Source of the DNA: Rhodobiaceae bacterium
Lineage (GTDB): Bacteria > Pseudomonadota > Alphaproteobacteria > Parvibaculales > Parvibaculaceae
Direction of reading: 5' to 3'
Length of the DNA stretch: 9,466 nt
Assembly (NCBI GenBank): GCA_002746275.1
Contig: NVWR01000005.1
Coordinates: forward strand, 207,446 to 216,911
In this document: positions 1 through 6,598 of the stretch, one piece after another
Position numbering within the stretch: the stretch's first letter is position 1
Layout of the letters: each line of letters opens with the position of its first letter
Program-made: the position numbers and the translations under genes
Notes under the pieces: generated by a model
Told to the model about the DNA's origin: nothing
Database searches by the model: none
Seen by the model: the letters and a program-made list of their open reading frames with translations, nothing else

Positions 1-982
1 TGTCCGGACTATGCCCGATGCCCGGCACCACATGGGCGGGTGAGAAGGCAGCCTGCTCCACTTCGGCGAAATAGTTTTCCGGGTTGCGGTTCAGCTCCAG
101 CTCGCCGACTTCAATGAGGGGATAATCCTTGTGAGGCCAAACTTTCGTGAGGTCGAAAGGATCGTAGGAGGTTTTGGCCGCATCAGCTTCCGGCATGATT
201 TGCACGCAGAATTTCCACTTGGGCGCGTCGCCCCGCTCAATCGCTTCATAGAGGTCGCGCTGATGGGTTTCCCGGTCAGCCCCCATGGCCGTTGCCGCGT
301 CGTCACCCGATTGGGTTTTGATACCCTGTTTGGTCTTGAAGTGGAACTTCACCCAGAAGCGTTCATTCTGATCATTGATGAATGAGAACGTGTGGGAGCC
401 ATAGCCATTAATATGCCGGTAGCTTGTGGGCAGGCCACGGTCTGAAAACAGGATCGTGATCTGGTGCATGGCTTCCGGCGATTGGGACCAGTAATCCCAC
501 ATGGCAGTGGGGTTGCGCAGGTTGCTGCGCGGGTCACGCTTTTGCGTGTGAATGAAGTCGGGGAACTTGTAAGGATCGCGCAGGAAGAAAACTGGCGTGT
601 TGTTGCCGACAATGTCCCAATTGCCTTCCTCTGTGTAGACCTTCAAAGAGAAGCCACGCACATCGCGCTCTGCGTCAGCCGCTCCCGCCTCGCCTGCAAC
701 GGTTGAGAAGCGCAGGAAACATTCCGTCGATTGTCCCTTCTGCAACACCTTGGCTTTTGTATAGGCGCTGAGGTCGGCATTGATGGTGAGCGTCCCATAA
801 GCGCCGGACCCTTTGGCATGAACCACCCGTTCCGGCAGACGCTCCCGGTTAAAGTGGGCGTGTTTTTCCATCAATTGCCAGTCCTGGATCAGCAACGGTC
901 CCCGCACCCCGGCGGTCAGGCTGTTTTGATTGTCACCGACAGGTGCGCCGGTATGTGTGGTCAGGCGTGGTGTTTTGGTCAT
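1..982 (-). CDS. katA: Monofunctional haem catalase, N-terminal part (cut by window edge)
   Basis: Catalase converts hydrogen peroxide to water and oxygen with a haem group, in the cytoplasm. The minus-strand frame is open from an ATG at 982 to the left edge, giving 327 complete codons of a family usually about 480-500 residues or longer. The distal-haem signature lies at residues 44-63 ([15 protein letters not shown] and on), with the catalytic His at 55. The second conserved block, [11 protein letters not shown] at 123-133, holds the active-site Asn. The frame is cut after GIGHSPD, just before the segment that carries the proximal haem-ligand Tyr, so that residue cannot be checked. The start is supported by a strong ribosome site, GGAGGAG, about 6 bases upstream. 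The gene is transcribed divergently from trpS and has an elaborate operator (see 999-1060). The family is certain. The symbol katA is a guess at the clade, since small-subunit and large-subunit forms differ in the missing C-terminus. Confidence 0.95.
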   Translation of the reverse strand, partial: MTKTPRLTTHTGAPVGDNQNSLTAGVRGPLLIQDWQLMEKHAHFNRERLPERVVHAKGSGAYGTLTINADLSAYTKAKVLQKGQSTECFLRFSTVAGEAGAADAERDVRGFSLKVYTEEGNWDIVGNNTPVFFLRDPYKFPDFIHTQKRDPRSNLRNPTAMWDYWSQSPEAMHQITILFSDRGLPTSYRHINGYGSHTFSFINDQNERFWVKFHFKTKQGIKTQSGDDAATAMGADRETHQRDLYEAIERGDAPKWKFCVQIMPEADAAKTSYDPFDLTKVWPHKDYPLIEVGELELNRNPENYFAEVEQAAFSPAHVVPGIGHSPD

Positions 983-998
983 TGCTGTCTCCTCCAAA

Positions 999-1060
999 TT
1001 AGAACGATTCCAAATTAGTGAGAAGCGTTCTACGTGTCAAGTAGTTTAGAAATGTTCTAA
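999..1060. promoter_or_regulatory. Three tandem TTAGAA-N3-TTCTAA palindromes (Irr-box-like operator)
   Basis: Three copies of one palindrome sit in the catalase control region. They are 999-1013 (TTAGAAcgaTTCcAA, 11 of 12 arm bases), 1019-1033 (TgAGAAgcgTTCTAc, 10 of 12) and 1046-1060 (perfect, and extended to TTTAGAA-atg-TTCTAAA at 1045-1061). Centres are 20 and 27 bases apart. The first overlaps the predicted -10 and start, the second lies in the -10/-35 spacer, and the third is directly upstream of the -35. From memory, this closely matches the iron control element bound by Irr, the haem-responsive Fur-family regulator of Hyphomicrobiales and Rhodobacterales. Irr represses haem-protein genes when iron is short, which would suit a haem catalase. 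The repeated palindrome is seen. The identity of the regulator is inferred, and no Irr gene is in the window. Confidence 0.65.
1012..1040 (-). promoter_or_regulatory. Predicted sigma-70-type promoter of the catalase gene
   Basis: On the minus strand a perfect TTGACA (complement of 1035-1040) is followed after exactly 17 bases by TAATTT (complement of 1012-1017), a weak -10 matching three of six consensus positions. Transcription would start near 1005, leaving a leader of about 20 bases that contains the GGAGGAG ribosome site. Two palindromic operator copies fall on the -10/start region and on the spacer, a placement expected for repression. The -35 and the spacing are seen directly. Promoter activity is inferred. 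Confidence 0.6.
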
Positions 1061-1080
1061 AGAAAACTATGAGAGCGGGA

Positions 1081-1109
1081 TTGCCAGAAGGAAGGCGCTG
1101 GCGCATACC
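1081..1109 (+). promoter_or_regulatory. Possible promoter of trpS
   Basis: TTGCCA at 1081-1086 (five of six -35 positions) and CATACC at 1104-1109 (three of six -10 positions) are 17 bases apart. They would start a transcript near 1117, about 50 bases before the trpS ATG. The -10 is poor, so this is only the best candidate in the gap and is not a firm call. It lies clear of the palindromic operators of the divergent catalase gene, so trpS need not share that control. Confidence 0.3.
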
Positions 1110-1165
1110 CTTTCCCGCTCATCGTGGTCCAAAGCGATGACTTGCGTAATAGGGAAAGCAAAATC

Positions 1166-2182
1166 ATGGAACAGCCGACAAACCGCGTTTTCTCCGGGGT
1201 CCAACCCACGGGAAACCTGCATCTGGGCAATTATCTGGGGGCCATCCGTCATTTTGTGGGGCTTCAGGAGACACACGAGTGCATTTATTGCGTCGTGGAC
1301 ATGCATGCCATCACGGTCTGGCAGGATCCGGCAGAGCTTGCTCGCAACACCCGCGAAGTGGCCGCCGCTTACATTGCCGCGGGCGTTAATCCCGATACCC
1401 AGATCATTTTCAACCAGTCCAAAGTGTCCGCCCATGCGGAGCTTACCTGGGTGTTGAACTGCGTGGCGCGCATTGGATGGCTGAACCGCATGACCCAGTT
1501 CAAGGAAAAGGCAGGCAAAAACCGGGAGAACGCTTCCGTGGGCCTCTACAGCTATCCGATTCTGATGGCTGCTGACATTCTGGCTTACCGGGCGACCCAC
1601 GTGCCAGTGGGTGATGACCAGAAGCAGCATCTGGAACTGGCCCGCGACGTTGCTCAGAAGTTCAACAATGACTTTGGTGATAATGGTGGCGCGGATTTCT
1701 TTCCGTTGCCAGAGCCTCTCATCATGGGCCCTGCGACCCGTGTCATGAGCCTGCGCGACGGCACTAAGAAAATGTCAAAGTCCGACCCGTCCGCCATGAG
1801 CCGTATCACGCTGACCGATACGCCGGATGACATTGCCAAAAAAATCCGCAAGGCAAAGACCGATCCCGAGCCTCTGCCTTCAGAATTAGAAGGCCTGAAA
1901 GATCGTCCGGAAGCGGACAATCTTGTGGGTATTTATGCGAGCCTGGCCGGAATTTCGAAAGAAGATGTGTTGAAAGAACATGGCGGCGCTGCTTTCTCGG
2001 CCTTCAAACCGGCACTGGCAGAATTGGCGAATGAAAAGCTCTCTCCGATTACGACGGAGATGGCCCGCCTGATGGATGACCCCGCTCACATTGACGCTGT
2101 GTTGAAAAATGGCGCCGAACGAGCAAGTGCCATTGCTACGCCAGTGTTGGCAGAAGTTAAGAAAATCGTGGGCTTTATCTGA
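1166..2182 (+). CDS. trpS: Tryptophanyl-tRNA synthetase
   Basis: This cytoplasmic class I aminoacyl-tRNA synthetase joins tryptophan to tRNA-Trp using ATP. The product is 338 residues, normal for bacterial TrpS (about 330-340). The HIGH-type motif appears as HLGN at residues 19-22 after [10 protein letters not shown], and the KMSKS loop is at 202-206. Between them are the conserved blocks [11 protein letters not shown] and [17 protein letters not shown], which form the tryptophan and dimer region. The frame stays open upstream to an ATG at 1124, but I chose 1166. It puts the start right before the conserved RVFSG block and has AGGGA about 10 bases upstream, whereas the 14 extra residues are not family-like. 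It is divergent from the catalase. In many relatives a murJ-type gene precedes trpS; here the catalase is in that place. Confidence 0.97.
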   Translation: MEQPTNRVFSGVQPTGNLHLGNYLGAIRHFVGLQETHECIYCVVDMHAITVWQDPAELARNTREVAAAYIAAGVNPDTQIIFNQSKVSAHAELTWVLNCVARIGWLNRMTQFKEKAGKNRENASVGLYSYPILMAADILAYRATHVPVGDDQKQHLELARDVAQKFNNDFGDNGGADFFPLPEPLIMGPATRVMSLRDGTKKMSKSDPSAMSRITLTDTPDDIAKKIRKAKTDPEPLPSELEGLKDRPEADNLVGIYASLAGISKEDVLKEHGGAAFSAFKPALAELANEKLSPITTEMARLMDDPAHIDAVLKNGAERASAIATPVLAEVKKIVGFI

Positions 2183-2297
2183 GCAGCCCATACCTGTAAG
2201 CGCGACAAAAGTGCAAGTGCTTGAACCTGGTGGCGAACGGGCCCACATTTCCAGGGCAACATGATTGATGAGATACCGCAACTGAAGAGGACACCCC

Positions 2298-3320
2298 ATG
2301 GCCGTGCGCGACACGTTTGCTGGTTTCACCGACCGGCTTCGTCATCGTTGGATGTATCGCAAAGGCGGGAAGGGCCTCACCATCGAGTGGGGACGGTTTC
2401 TCAAAGCGGGCGCATTGCGCAGAACGGCCCTCGGGCTGCTGGCATTTTTCACCCTCTATTATGCGGTGGGCGCGGTCTGGATCCACGACATAGAAGACAA
2501 TGCGGATTTCCAGCCTCCAGCGGCGGAGTTTGCGCCGGGCGGCTCCCATGCTGTGGCCATGGTAGCGGCACTGATTGATCGGGAGGTGGATCAGAAGCGC
2601 TGGACGTCCAATGACCCGTGGTTCGTGCCCTCAACCCTGCTCGACAATATGCCCAACTACCAGCAGGGGATTATCTCTGCCCTTGCGCGCTTCTCCTTCG
2701 AACTGACCGACCAGTTGGGGCGCACACGGGGCTCAAGCCAGACCGATCCCGATCTGCAATCAGCTTCGGGCCTGCTTCAATATGCAGGTGATGTTTGGGT
2801 CTGGGATCCTAAAGTGTCCCTCCTGCCACGGGCATCGTCGGAGGCGCAGTACAGCGAGGCGCGCAAAGCGCTGCTCAATTACAATCGACGTCTGGCCGCA
2901 GGTGAGGCCGTGTTTGAGCGACGGGGCGACAATCTGATGGCGACACTGGATCGCATTGCCCTCGACATCGGATCATCGTCGGCCTCCCTCGACAACGCGG
3001 TGGTGGAAAGATCCGGCAACCTGTTCGACTTCAGTGCGGATGATCAGTTCTACAATGTGAAGGGCCAGCTTTATGCCTACTACCTGTTGATCAAAGCGCT
3101 GGGCCAGGACTTTGACAAGCTCATCACCGAGCGCGAGCTGAACGGCGCATGGGAGCAAATGCTGGACTCACTCCGCAAGGCGGCCCAACTGTCACCCATG
3201 GTGGTGGTCAATGGCGCGCCCGACGGACAATTGCTGCCCAGCCATCTGGCGGCCCAGGGTTTTTATCTGCTGCGCGCCCGCACCCAGCTGCGCGAAATCA
3301 CCAATATTCTGCTGAAATAG
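2298..3320 (+). CDS. DUF2333 family membrane-anchored protein, function unknown
   Basis: The 340-residue product resembles the DUF2333 family, which has no known function. After a basic N-terminus (residues 1-42, rich in Arg and Lys) there is one hydrophobic segment at about 43-61 (TALGLLAFFTLYYAVGAV). The rest is a soluble, mostly helical domain. By the positive-inside rule the N-terminus should be cytoplasmic and the long C-terminal domain periplasmic. Conserved-looking stretches include KRWTSNDPWFVPS near residue 100, NYQQGIISALARFSFEL, and a late FYNVKGQLYAYYLL block. No catalytic motif is evident. The ATG has GAAGAGG about 7 bases before it. It lies 115 bases after trpS and 65 before usp, in a spot where related genomes, as I recall, often have trpS and usp adjacent. 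Family assignment rests on recognition of these blocks. Confidence 0.85.
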   Translation: MAVRDTFAGFTDRLRHRWMYRKGGKGLTIEWGRFLKAGALRRTALGLLAFFTLYYAVGAVWIHDIEDNADFQPPAAEFAPGGSHAVAMVAALIDREVDQKRWTSNDPWFVPSTLLDNMPNYQQGIISALARFSFELTDQLGRTRGSSQTDPDLQSASGLLQYAGDVWVWDPKVSLLPRASSEAQYSEARKALLNYNRRLAAGEAVFERRGDNLMATLDRIALDIGSSSASLDNAVVERSGNLFDFSADDQFYNVKGQLYAYYLLIKALGQDFDKLITERELNGAWEQMLDSLRKAAQLSPMVVVNGAPDGQLLPSHLAAQGFYLLRARTQLREITNILLK

Positions 3321-3385
3321 GGGCTTTTTGGGGAACCAGCCTTTTCCCATAGACGGGCCGCCTGAAACGATGGCAGCATGAGCCC

Positions 3386-3904
3386 ATGACAGCTGAACAG
3401 ACCCAGACCCATATAATGAGTGACACGGGCGCAGTGCCCATCAAGCGACGGAAATTTCTCGTCGTGGTGGACGGCACCCCTGAATGCGAAGTGGCCATCC
3501 AATTCGCCAGCAGGCGCGCCAGGCACACAAAGGGCGGTGTTGTGCTGCTCGCAGTGCTGGAGCCCGGCGGGTTTGAGCATTGGCTGGGGGTTGAAAACCT
3601 CATGAAAGAAGAGGCGCGGCAGGAGGCGGAGAAGATTGTTCACCGCCACGCCGCCCACGTTAACGATGTTGCCGGCATCGTGCCTGAACTGGAAATCCGC
3701 GAAGGTAAACAGGTCGATCTGATCCGTGATCTCATCAAGGAAGACCCTGCCATCTCCATTCTGGTACTGGCGGCAGGCACCGGAAAAGAGGGCCCAGGCC
3801 CTCTGGTTGAGATGGTGGCCGGTGGCGTGGATGCTGGTTTTTCCATCCCTGTGACCGTGGTTCCAGGCTCGCTTACGGATGAAGAAATCCACGACCTCGC
3901 GTGA
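3386..3904 (+). CDS. Universal stress protein (UspA) family, single domain
   Basis: The 172-residue product has one Usp fold. The first strand and helix are KFLVVVDGTPECEVAIQFASRRA (about residues 25-47 from this start), and the final strand-loop-strand is ISILVLAAGTGKEGPG with IPVTVVPG. Usp proteins bind nucleotides or act as stress-linked dimers. The usual ATP motif G-2x-G-9x-G-S/T is not clear here: the loop reads AAGTGKEGPGPLVEMVAG. Nucleotide binding is therefore uncertain. The start is not settled: ATG 3386 has no good ribosome site, and an in-frame ATG at 3416 would remove 10 residues that look unlike the family, so 3416 is a real alternative. It lies between DUF2333 and nfuA, and a usp-nfuA pair is common in alphaproteobacteria. 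That suggests a stress link to Fe-S metabolism, though only by association. Confidence 0.88.
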   Translation: MTAEQTQTHIMSDTGAVPIKRRKFLVVVDGTPECEVAIQFASRRARHTKGGVVLLAVLEPGGFEHWLGVENLMKEEARQEAEKIVHRHAAHVNDVAGIVPELEIREGKQVDLIRDLIKEDPAISILVLAAGTGKEGPGPLVEMVAGGVDAGFSIPVTVVPGSLTDEEIHDLA

Positions 3905-4071
3905 GGGGCTCTATCTGGTATGCTCAGGTGTCAGGCGCGCGCAGGAGGGGGCTTGAATTGGAGCACCATTTCAGCCATTTAAGAGCTATACGGACCCTTA
4001 GTGTCCTCATATTTTCTAGGGTGGTTGCGCCTGAAATAGGTCGCTTGTGACCGGCAGCATCCCCCGTCTTT

Positions 4072-4076
4072 AGGAG
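4072..4076 (+). promoter_or_regulatory. Ribosome binding site of nfuA
   Basis: AGGAG lies 7 bases before the ATG at 4084. It is one of the clearest Shine-Dalgarno sequences in the window and fixes the nfuA start. The preceding gap, 3905-4083, probably contains the nfuA promoter, but I see no convincing -35/-10 pair there. The best candidate, TTGAAT at 3953-3958, has only a weak partner. Confidence 0.7.
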
Positions 4077-4083
4077 ACCCGCC

Positions 4084-4638
4084 ATGTTCATTCAGACGGA
4101 ATCAACACCGAACCCGGTGACCCTCAAATTTTTGCCCGGCTGCGATGTGCTGGGCGAGGGCCATGCGGCTGATTTCCCCAACAAAAGTGCCTCTGATCGC
4201 TCGCCGCTCGCCGCCGCCCTCTTCGATGTGGAAGGTGTAGCGGGTGTTTTTCTCGGCGCCGACTTCATTACCGTAACCAAAGGTGATGTGGAGTGGCAGC
4301 ATATCAAGCCAGCACTTCTTGGTGCGATCATGCAGCATTTTACATCCGGTGCGCCCATCCTCTCCGACGCTGTTGAGGAAAAGGTAAGTCCCGACGTGGC
4401 AGAGGAAGACGCCGCGATTGTAGAACAGATTGTCGAGCTGCTGAATACAAGGGTGCGCCCGGTGGTGGCGCAGGATGGCGGTGACATCACCTTCCAGGGG
4501 TATGACAAAGGGATTGTCTATCTCAACATGGTCGGTGCGTGTGCAGGATGTCCGGCCTCCACCCAGACCCTGAAACACGGTGTGGAAAATATGCTCAAAC
4601 ATTTTGTGCCTGAGATTGTCGAAGTGCGGGCTGTTTAA
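4084..4638 (+). CDS. nfuA: NfuA/NifU-like Fe-S cluster carrier protein
   Basis: This 184-residue cytoplasmic protein is predicted to receive assembled Fe-S clusters and deliver them to client enzymes. It has an Nfu N-terminal domain (about residues 1-88, opening MFIQTESTPNPVTLKFLPG, typical of alphaproteobacterial and mitochondrial Nfu). After a short acidic linker comes the NifU C-terminal domain (about 105-180). The cluster-binding C-x-x-C is Cys153 and Cys156 in GACAGCPAS, and the DGGDI block precedes it. A clear AGGAG supports the start. A gap of 179 bases upstream suggests it has its own promoter. Immediately after the stop come two palindromic repeats (4637-4734). The Fe-S enzyme MiaB, about 3.6 kb downstream, is a plausible client, but that is inference. 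Confidence 0.95.
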   Translation: MFIQTESTPNPVTLKFLPGCDVLGEGHAADFPNKSASDRSPLAAALFDVEGVAGVFLGADFITVTKGDVEWQHIKPALLGAIMQHFTSGAPILSDAVEEKVSPDVAEEDAAIVEQIVELLNTRVRPVVAQDGGDITFQGYDKGIVYLNMVGACAGCPASTQTLKHGVENMLKHFVPEIVEVRAV

Positions 4639-4734
4639 GTGCGTTCAGGAAAAGTGTGAACGGTTTTTCGTCCGAACGCGCGAGAACGAAGTGCGTTCAG
4701 GAAAAGTGTGAGCGGTTTTCCGTCCAAATGTGCG
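4637..4734. repeat. Tandem pair of about 46-bp imperfect palindromic repeats
   Basis: Two copies, 4637-4682 and 4689-4734, match at 41 of 46 positions with an offset of 52 bases. Each can fold. In copy 1 the outer arms GCGTTC (4641-4646) and GAACGC (4674-4679) pair. The inner arms GGAAAA and TTTTCC pair perfectly in copy 2 (4700-4705 with 4716-4721). The outer arm of copy 2 has decayed through substitutions. From memory, the core AAAAGTG...CGGTTTTC resembles short palindromic elements that recur between genes in Hyphomicrobiales genomes. The first copy begins on the nfuA stop codon. The pair could act as an mRNA end or stabiliser, or could be a mobile or remnant repeat. Neither arm is followed by a T run that would make a standard terminator. 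Confidence 0.8.
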
Positions 4735-4775
4735 GCGCCTGCGAAACAAAATAAGAAAATAGGGATGAGATAGAG

Positions 4776-5369
4776 ATGGGGACGTTGGATGCCGCAAGCC
4801 TGGACACAATTTTCCGCGAGGCACGCTCTTTTAATGCGTGGACGGATAAACCTGTTTCCGATGATACGCTGAATGCGCTGTACGATCTCCTGAAATGGGG
4901 ACCGACCAGTGCCAACTGTTCGCCAGCCCGCATCGTCTTTGTCTGCTCTAAGGAGGCAAAAGAAAAACTGCTCCCAGCACTCCTGCCGCAGAACCAGACC
5001 AAAACCCGGGAGGCACCTGTGTGCGCCATCATCGGATATGATCTGGAGTTCTACGAGCGTATTCCCGAACTCTTTCCTCACAACCCGGGTGCACGCAACT
5101 GGTTTGCGGGCAACGATCCCCTGATCCAGGAAACCGCTTTTCGCAATTCCAGTTTGCAAGGCGCTTACTTCATGATTGCCGCCCGCGCCCTCGGACTTGA
5201 TTGTGGACCGATGTCCGGCTTTGCGCCTGATCAGGTGAACGAGGCTTTTTTCCCGGACGGAAAAGTGAAGGCCAATTTCATCTGCAACATTGGATATGGT
5301 GATGCGACCCGGGAGCTGTTTGACCGGTCGCCTCGTTTGGCTTTCCAAGATGCCTGCCAGATCGTCTGA
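4776..5369 (+). CDS. rutE: RutE-like nitroreductase family protein (probable malonic semialdehyde reductase)
   Basis: The 197-residue product matches the RutE branch of the FMN-dependent nitroreductase family in length (E. coli RutE is about 196) and in its blocks. These are [20 protein letters not shown] at residues 9-28, [19 protein letters not shown] at about 39-57, and NIGYGD near the C-terminus. RutE reduces malonic semialdehyde to 3-hydroxypropionate in the Rut pyrimidine pathway, using NAD(P)H. AGGGATGAG lies about 6 bases before the ATG. No other rut gene is near, so the physiological substrate here may be another aldehyde, quinone or nitro compound. It stands between nfuA and tsaB, flanked upstream by the palindromic repeats, and looks like an insertion into a conserved neighbourhood. 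Family is sure; the exact reaction is inferred, and the symbol is given on similarity alone. Confidence 0.85.
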   Translation: MGTLDAASLDTIFREARSFNAWTDKPVSDDTLNALYDLLKWGPTSANCSPARIVFVCSKEAKEKLLPALLPQNQTKTREAPVCAIIGYDLEFYERIPELFPHNPGARNWFAGNDPLIQETAFRNSSLQGAYFMIAARALGLDCGPMSGFAPDQVNEAFFPDGKVKANFICNIGYGDATRELFDRSPRLAFQDACQIV

Positions 5370-5393
5370 GCGCATATCAGTATTGATTTCAAC

Positions 5394-6074
5394 ATGACCC
5401 TTCTTGCAATGGATACCGGACAGGCCGCCTGCTCCGTCGCTTTGTGGCGAGAGGGAAAGATCATCGCCCATCGCTACACCGCCATGCCTAAAGGTCATGC
5501 GGAAGTGTTGGTCCCTATGATCGAAGAGGTACAGAACGAGGCGGGGTTTGCTTTCGAAGACCTGGACGCTCTGGCGGTGACAGTTGGACCCGGCACGTTC
5601 ACGGGTCTGCGGGTTGGTCTGGCGACCGCACGTGGCATTGCATTGGCGAGCGGCAAGCCTCTGATTGGCGTGACAACGCTTGAGGCTATTGCCCATGCGG
5701 CGCGGGGAGAAGCGGTGGACAAGGAGGCCGTCATCGCAGCTTCTTTTGATGCGCGCCGTGATGAAATCTATCTGCAGTGTTTTGCAACTGGCGAGGTCGC
5801 ATTGACCGAACCTTCTCTGGTGACACTCGACACATGCAACGAATATGTGCCGAACAGCGACCTCCCGATCATCTGTGTAGGAACCGGCGCGGCTTTGTTG
5901 ATGGAGAGGCTAGCGGGGGCAGGGCACGATGCGTTGTCCGCCCAGGCAGCTCTCTTGCCAGATGCCCGGTGTGTGGCTGAAATTGCTGCAGCGCGCGGGG
6001 TGACGGAAGACAGCCTACCAGGCCCTCTCTATTTGCGCGCGCCGGACGCCAAGTTGCCAAAAGCACAGCCATGA
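5394..6074 (+). CDS. tsaB: tRNA threonylcarbamoyladenosine biosynthesis protein TsaB
   Basis: TsaB is the scaffold partner of TsaD and TsaE in making N6-threonylcarbamoyladenosine at position 37 of ANN-decoding tRNAs, in the cytoplasm. The 226-residue product has the ASKHA-type N-terminal blocks: LLAMDTGQAACSVAL at 3-17, the histidine-containing KGHAEVLVPMI at 33-43, and the signature VGPGTFTGLRVGLATARG at about 64-81. Length fits the family (about 210-240). The ATG lies 24 bases after the nitroreductase stop. No good ribosome site is visible, so coupling to upstream translation is possible. Its stop overlaps the rimI start by four bases (ATGA, 6071-6074), the usual tsaB-rimI arrangement. Confidence 0.95.
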   Translation: MTLLAMDTGQAACSVALWREGKIIAHRYTAMPKGHAEVLVPMIEEVQNEAGFAFEDLDALAVTVGPGTFTGLRVGLATARGIALASGKPLIGVTTLEAIAHAARGEAVDKEAVIAASFDARRDEIYLQCFATGEVALTEPSLVTLDTCNEYVPNSDLPIICVGTGAALLMERLAGAGHDALSAQAALLPDARCVAEIAAARGVTEDSLPGPLYLRAPDAKLPKAQP

Positions 6075-6526
6075 CAGAGGCGGTCTTCATTGAACCGGGG
6101 ACAGCCGTGCACACCACGCTGCTGGCCGCCCTTCATCAACAATGTTTCAAAGACCCCTGGTCTGTTGAGGCTATTTCCTCCCTGTTGGTGACACCCGGTA
6201 CAGTGGCGTTCCTTGCAACGGAGGGGCAGACGGACCAACCGGTCGGTTTTGTACTCGCGCGGATCGTTGTGGATGAAGGTGAGATTTTGTCAATTGGTGT
6301 TCTCGACCATGCCAGGTCCCGCGGTATTGGTGCAGCCTTGATTGCACAAGTGGTGCAGGTTGATGGCTTGGGCGCCCTTTTCCTGGATGTTGCAGCCGAC
6401 AATGAAAGCGCTTTGCGGCTCTACGCCAAAGAGGGATTTCAGGTGGTTGGTCGCAGGGCGGCCTATTACGCTCGAGGAAGCGACGCCCGGGTTGATTCGC
6501 TTACGATGAAGCGTGACCTCGGGTGA
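6071..6526 (+). CDS. rimI: RimI-type GNAT N-acetyltransferase (ribosomal protein S18 N-alanine acetyltransferase)
   Basis: The 151-residue product is a single GNAT domain. It transfers acetyl from acetyl-CoA to an N-terminal amine, in RimI the alanine of ribosomal protein S18. The acetyl-CoA pyrophosphate loop is HARSRGIGAAL at residues 80-90 (R-x-x-G-x-G at 82-87), preceded by the strand EGEILSIGVLD. The C-terminal block VAADNESALRLYAKEGFQVVGRRAAYY (about 107-133) is typical of RimI. The start codon overlaps the tsaB stop, implying translational coupling, and tsaB-rimI adjacency makes RimI more likely than another GNAT. Some RimI proteins have broader substrates, so S18 as the only target is an inference. 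Confidence 0.92.
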   Translation: MTEAVFIEPGTAVHTTLLAALHQQCFKDPWSVEAISSLLVTPGTVAFLATEGQTDQPVGFVLARIVVDEGEILSIGVLDHARSRGIGAALIAQVVQVDGLGALFLDVAADNESALRLYAKEGFQVVGRRAAYYARGSDARVDSLTMKRDLG

Positions 6527-6598
6527 CAAAGGACCAGATAGAGACTAAACTTTTGTTGTAAATTTAAGCGGCAGCACGAAAGCGGATTGAACAGAGAA

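Noticed and set aside
1027..1057. GTTC repeats in the catalase control region as an alphaproteobacterial LexA site (GTTC-N7-GTTC)
   Set aside because: The GTTC copies at 1027 and 1054 are 23 bases apart, not 7. They are better explained as halves of the TTAGAA-N3-TTCTAA palindromes.
1124..1165. Upstream extension of trpS to ATG 1124
   Set aside because: The 14 added residues are unlike TrpS N-termini. ATG 1166 has an AGGGA ribosome site and leads straight into the conserved RVFSG block.
1067..1630. Long minus-strand frame of 187 codons across the trpS start
   Set aside because: It is the antisense shadow of trpS. Its translation shows no domain, while the + strand frame carries all TrpS motifs.
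3378..3389. Three-codon reading frame ATG AGC CCA TGA overlapping the usp start
   Set aside because: It has no ribosome site and is far too short to judge. It is most likely chance, although it overlaps an uncertain usp start.
3994..4022. Possible hairpin ACCCTTAG / CTAGGGT before nfuA, considered as a regulator site or terminator
   Set aside because: The arms pair only with a bulge, the loop is 14 bases, there is no T run, and it fits no RirA, IscR or Irr pattern I know.
4764..4772. Mini-ORF ATG AGA TAG before the nitroreductase start
   Set aside because: It overlaps the ribosome site region of the real gene and codes for two residues. Chance is the simplest reading.
4635..5696. Minus-strand frame of 353 codons across the repeats, nitroreductase and tsaB
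   Set aside because: It is antisense to two well-recognised genes and crosses the repeat pair. Its translation looks unlike a real protein, with no recognisable domain or plausible start.
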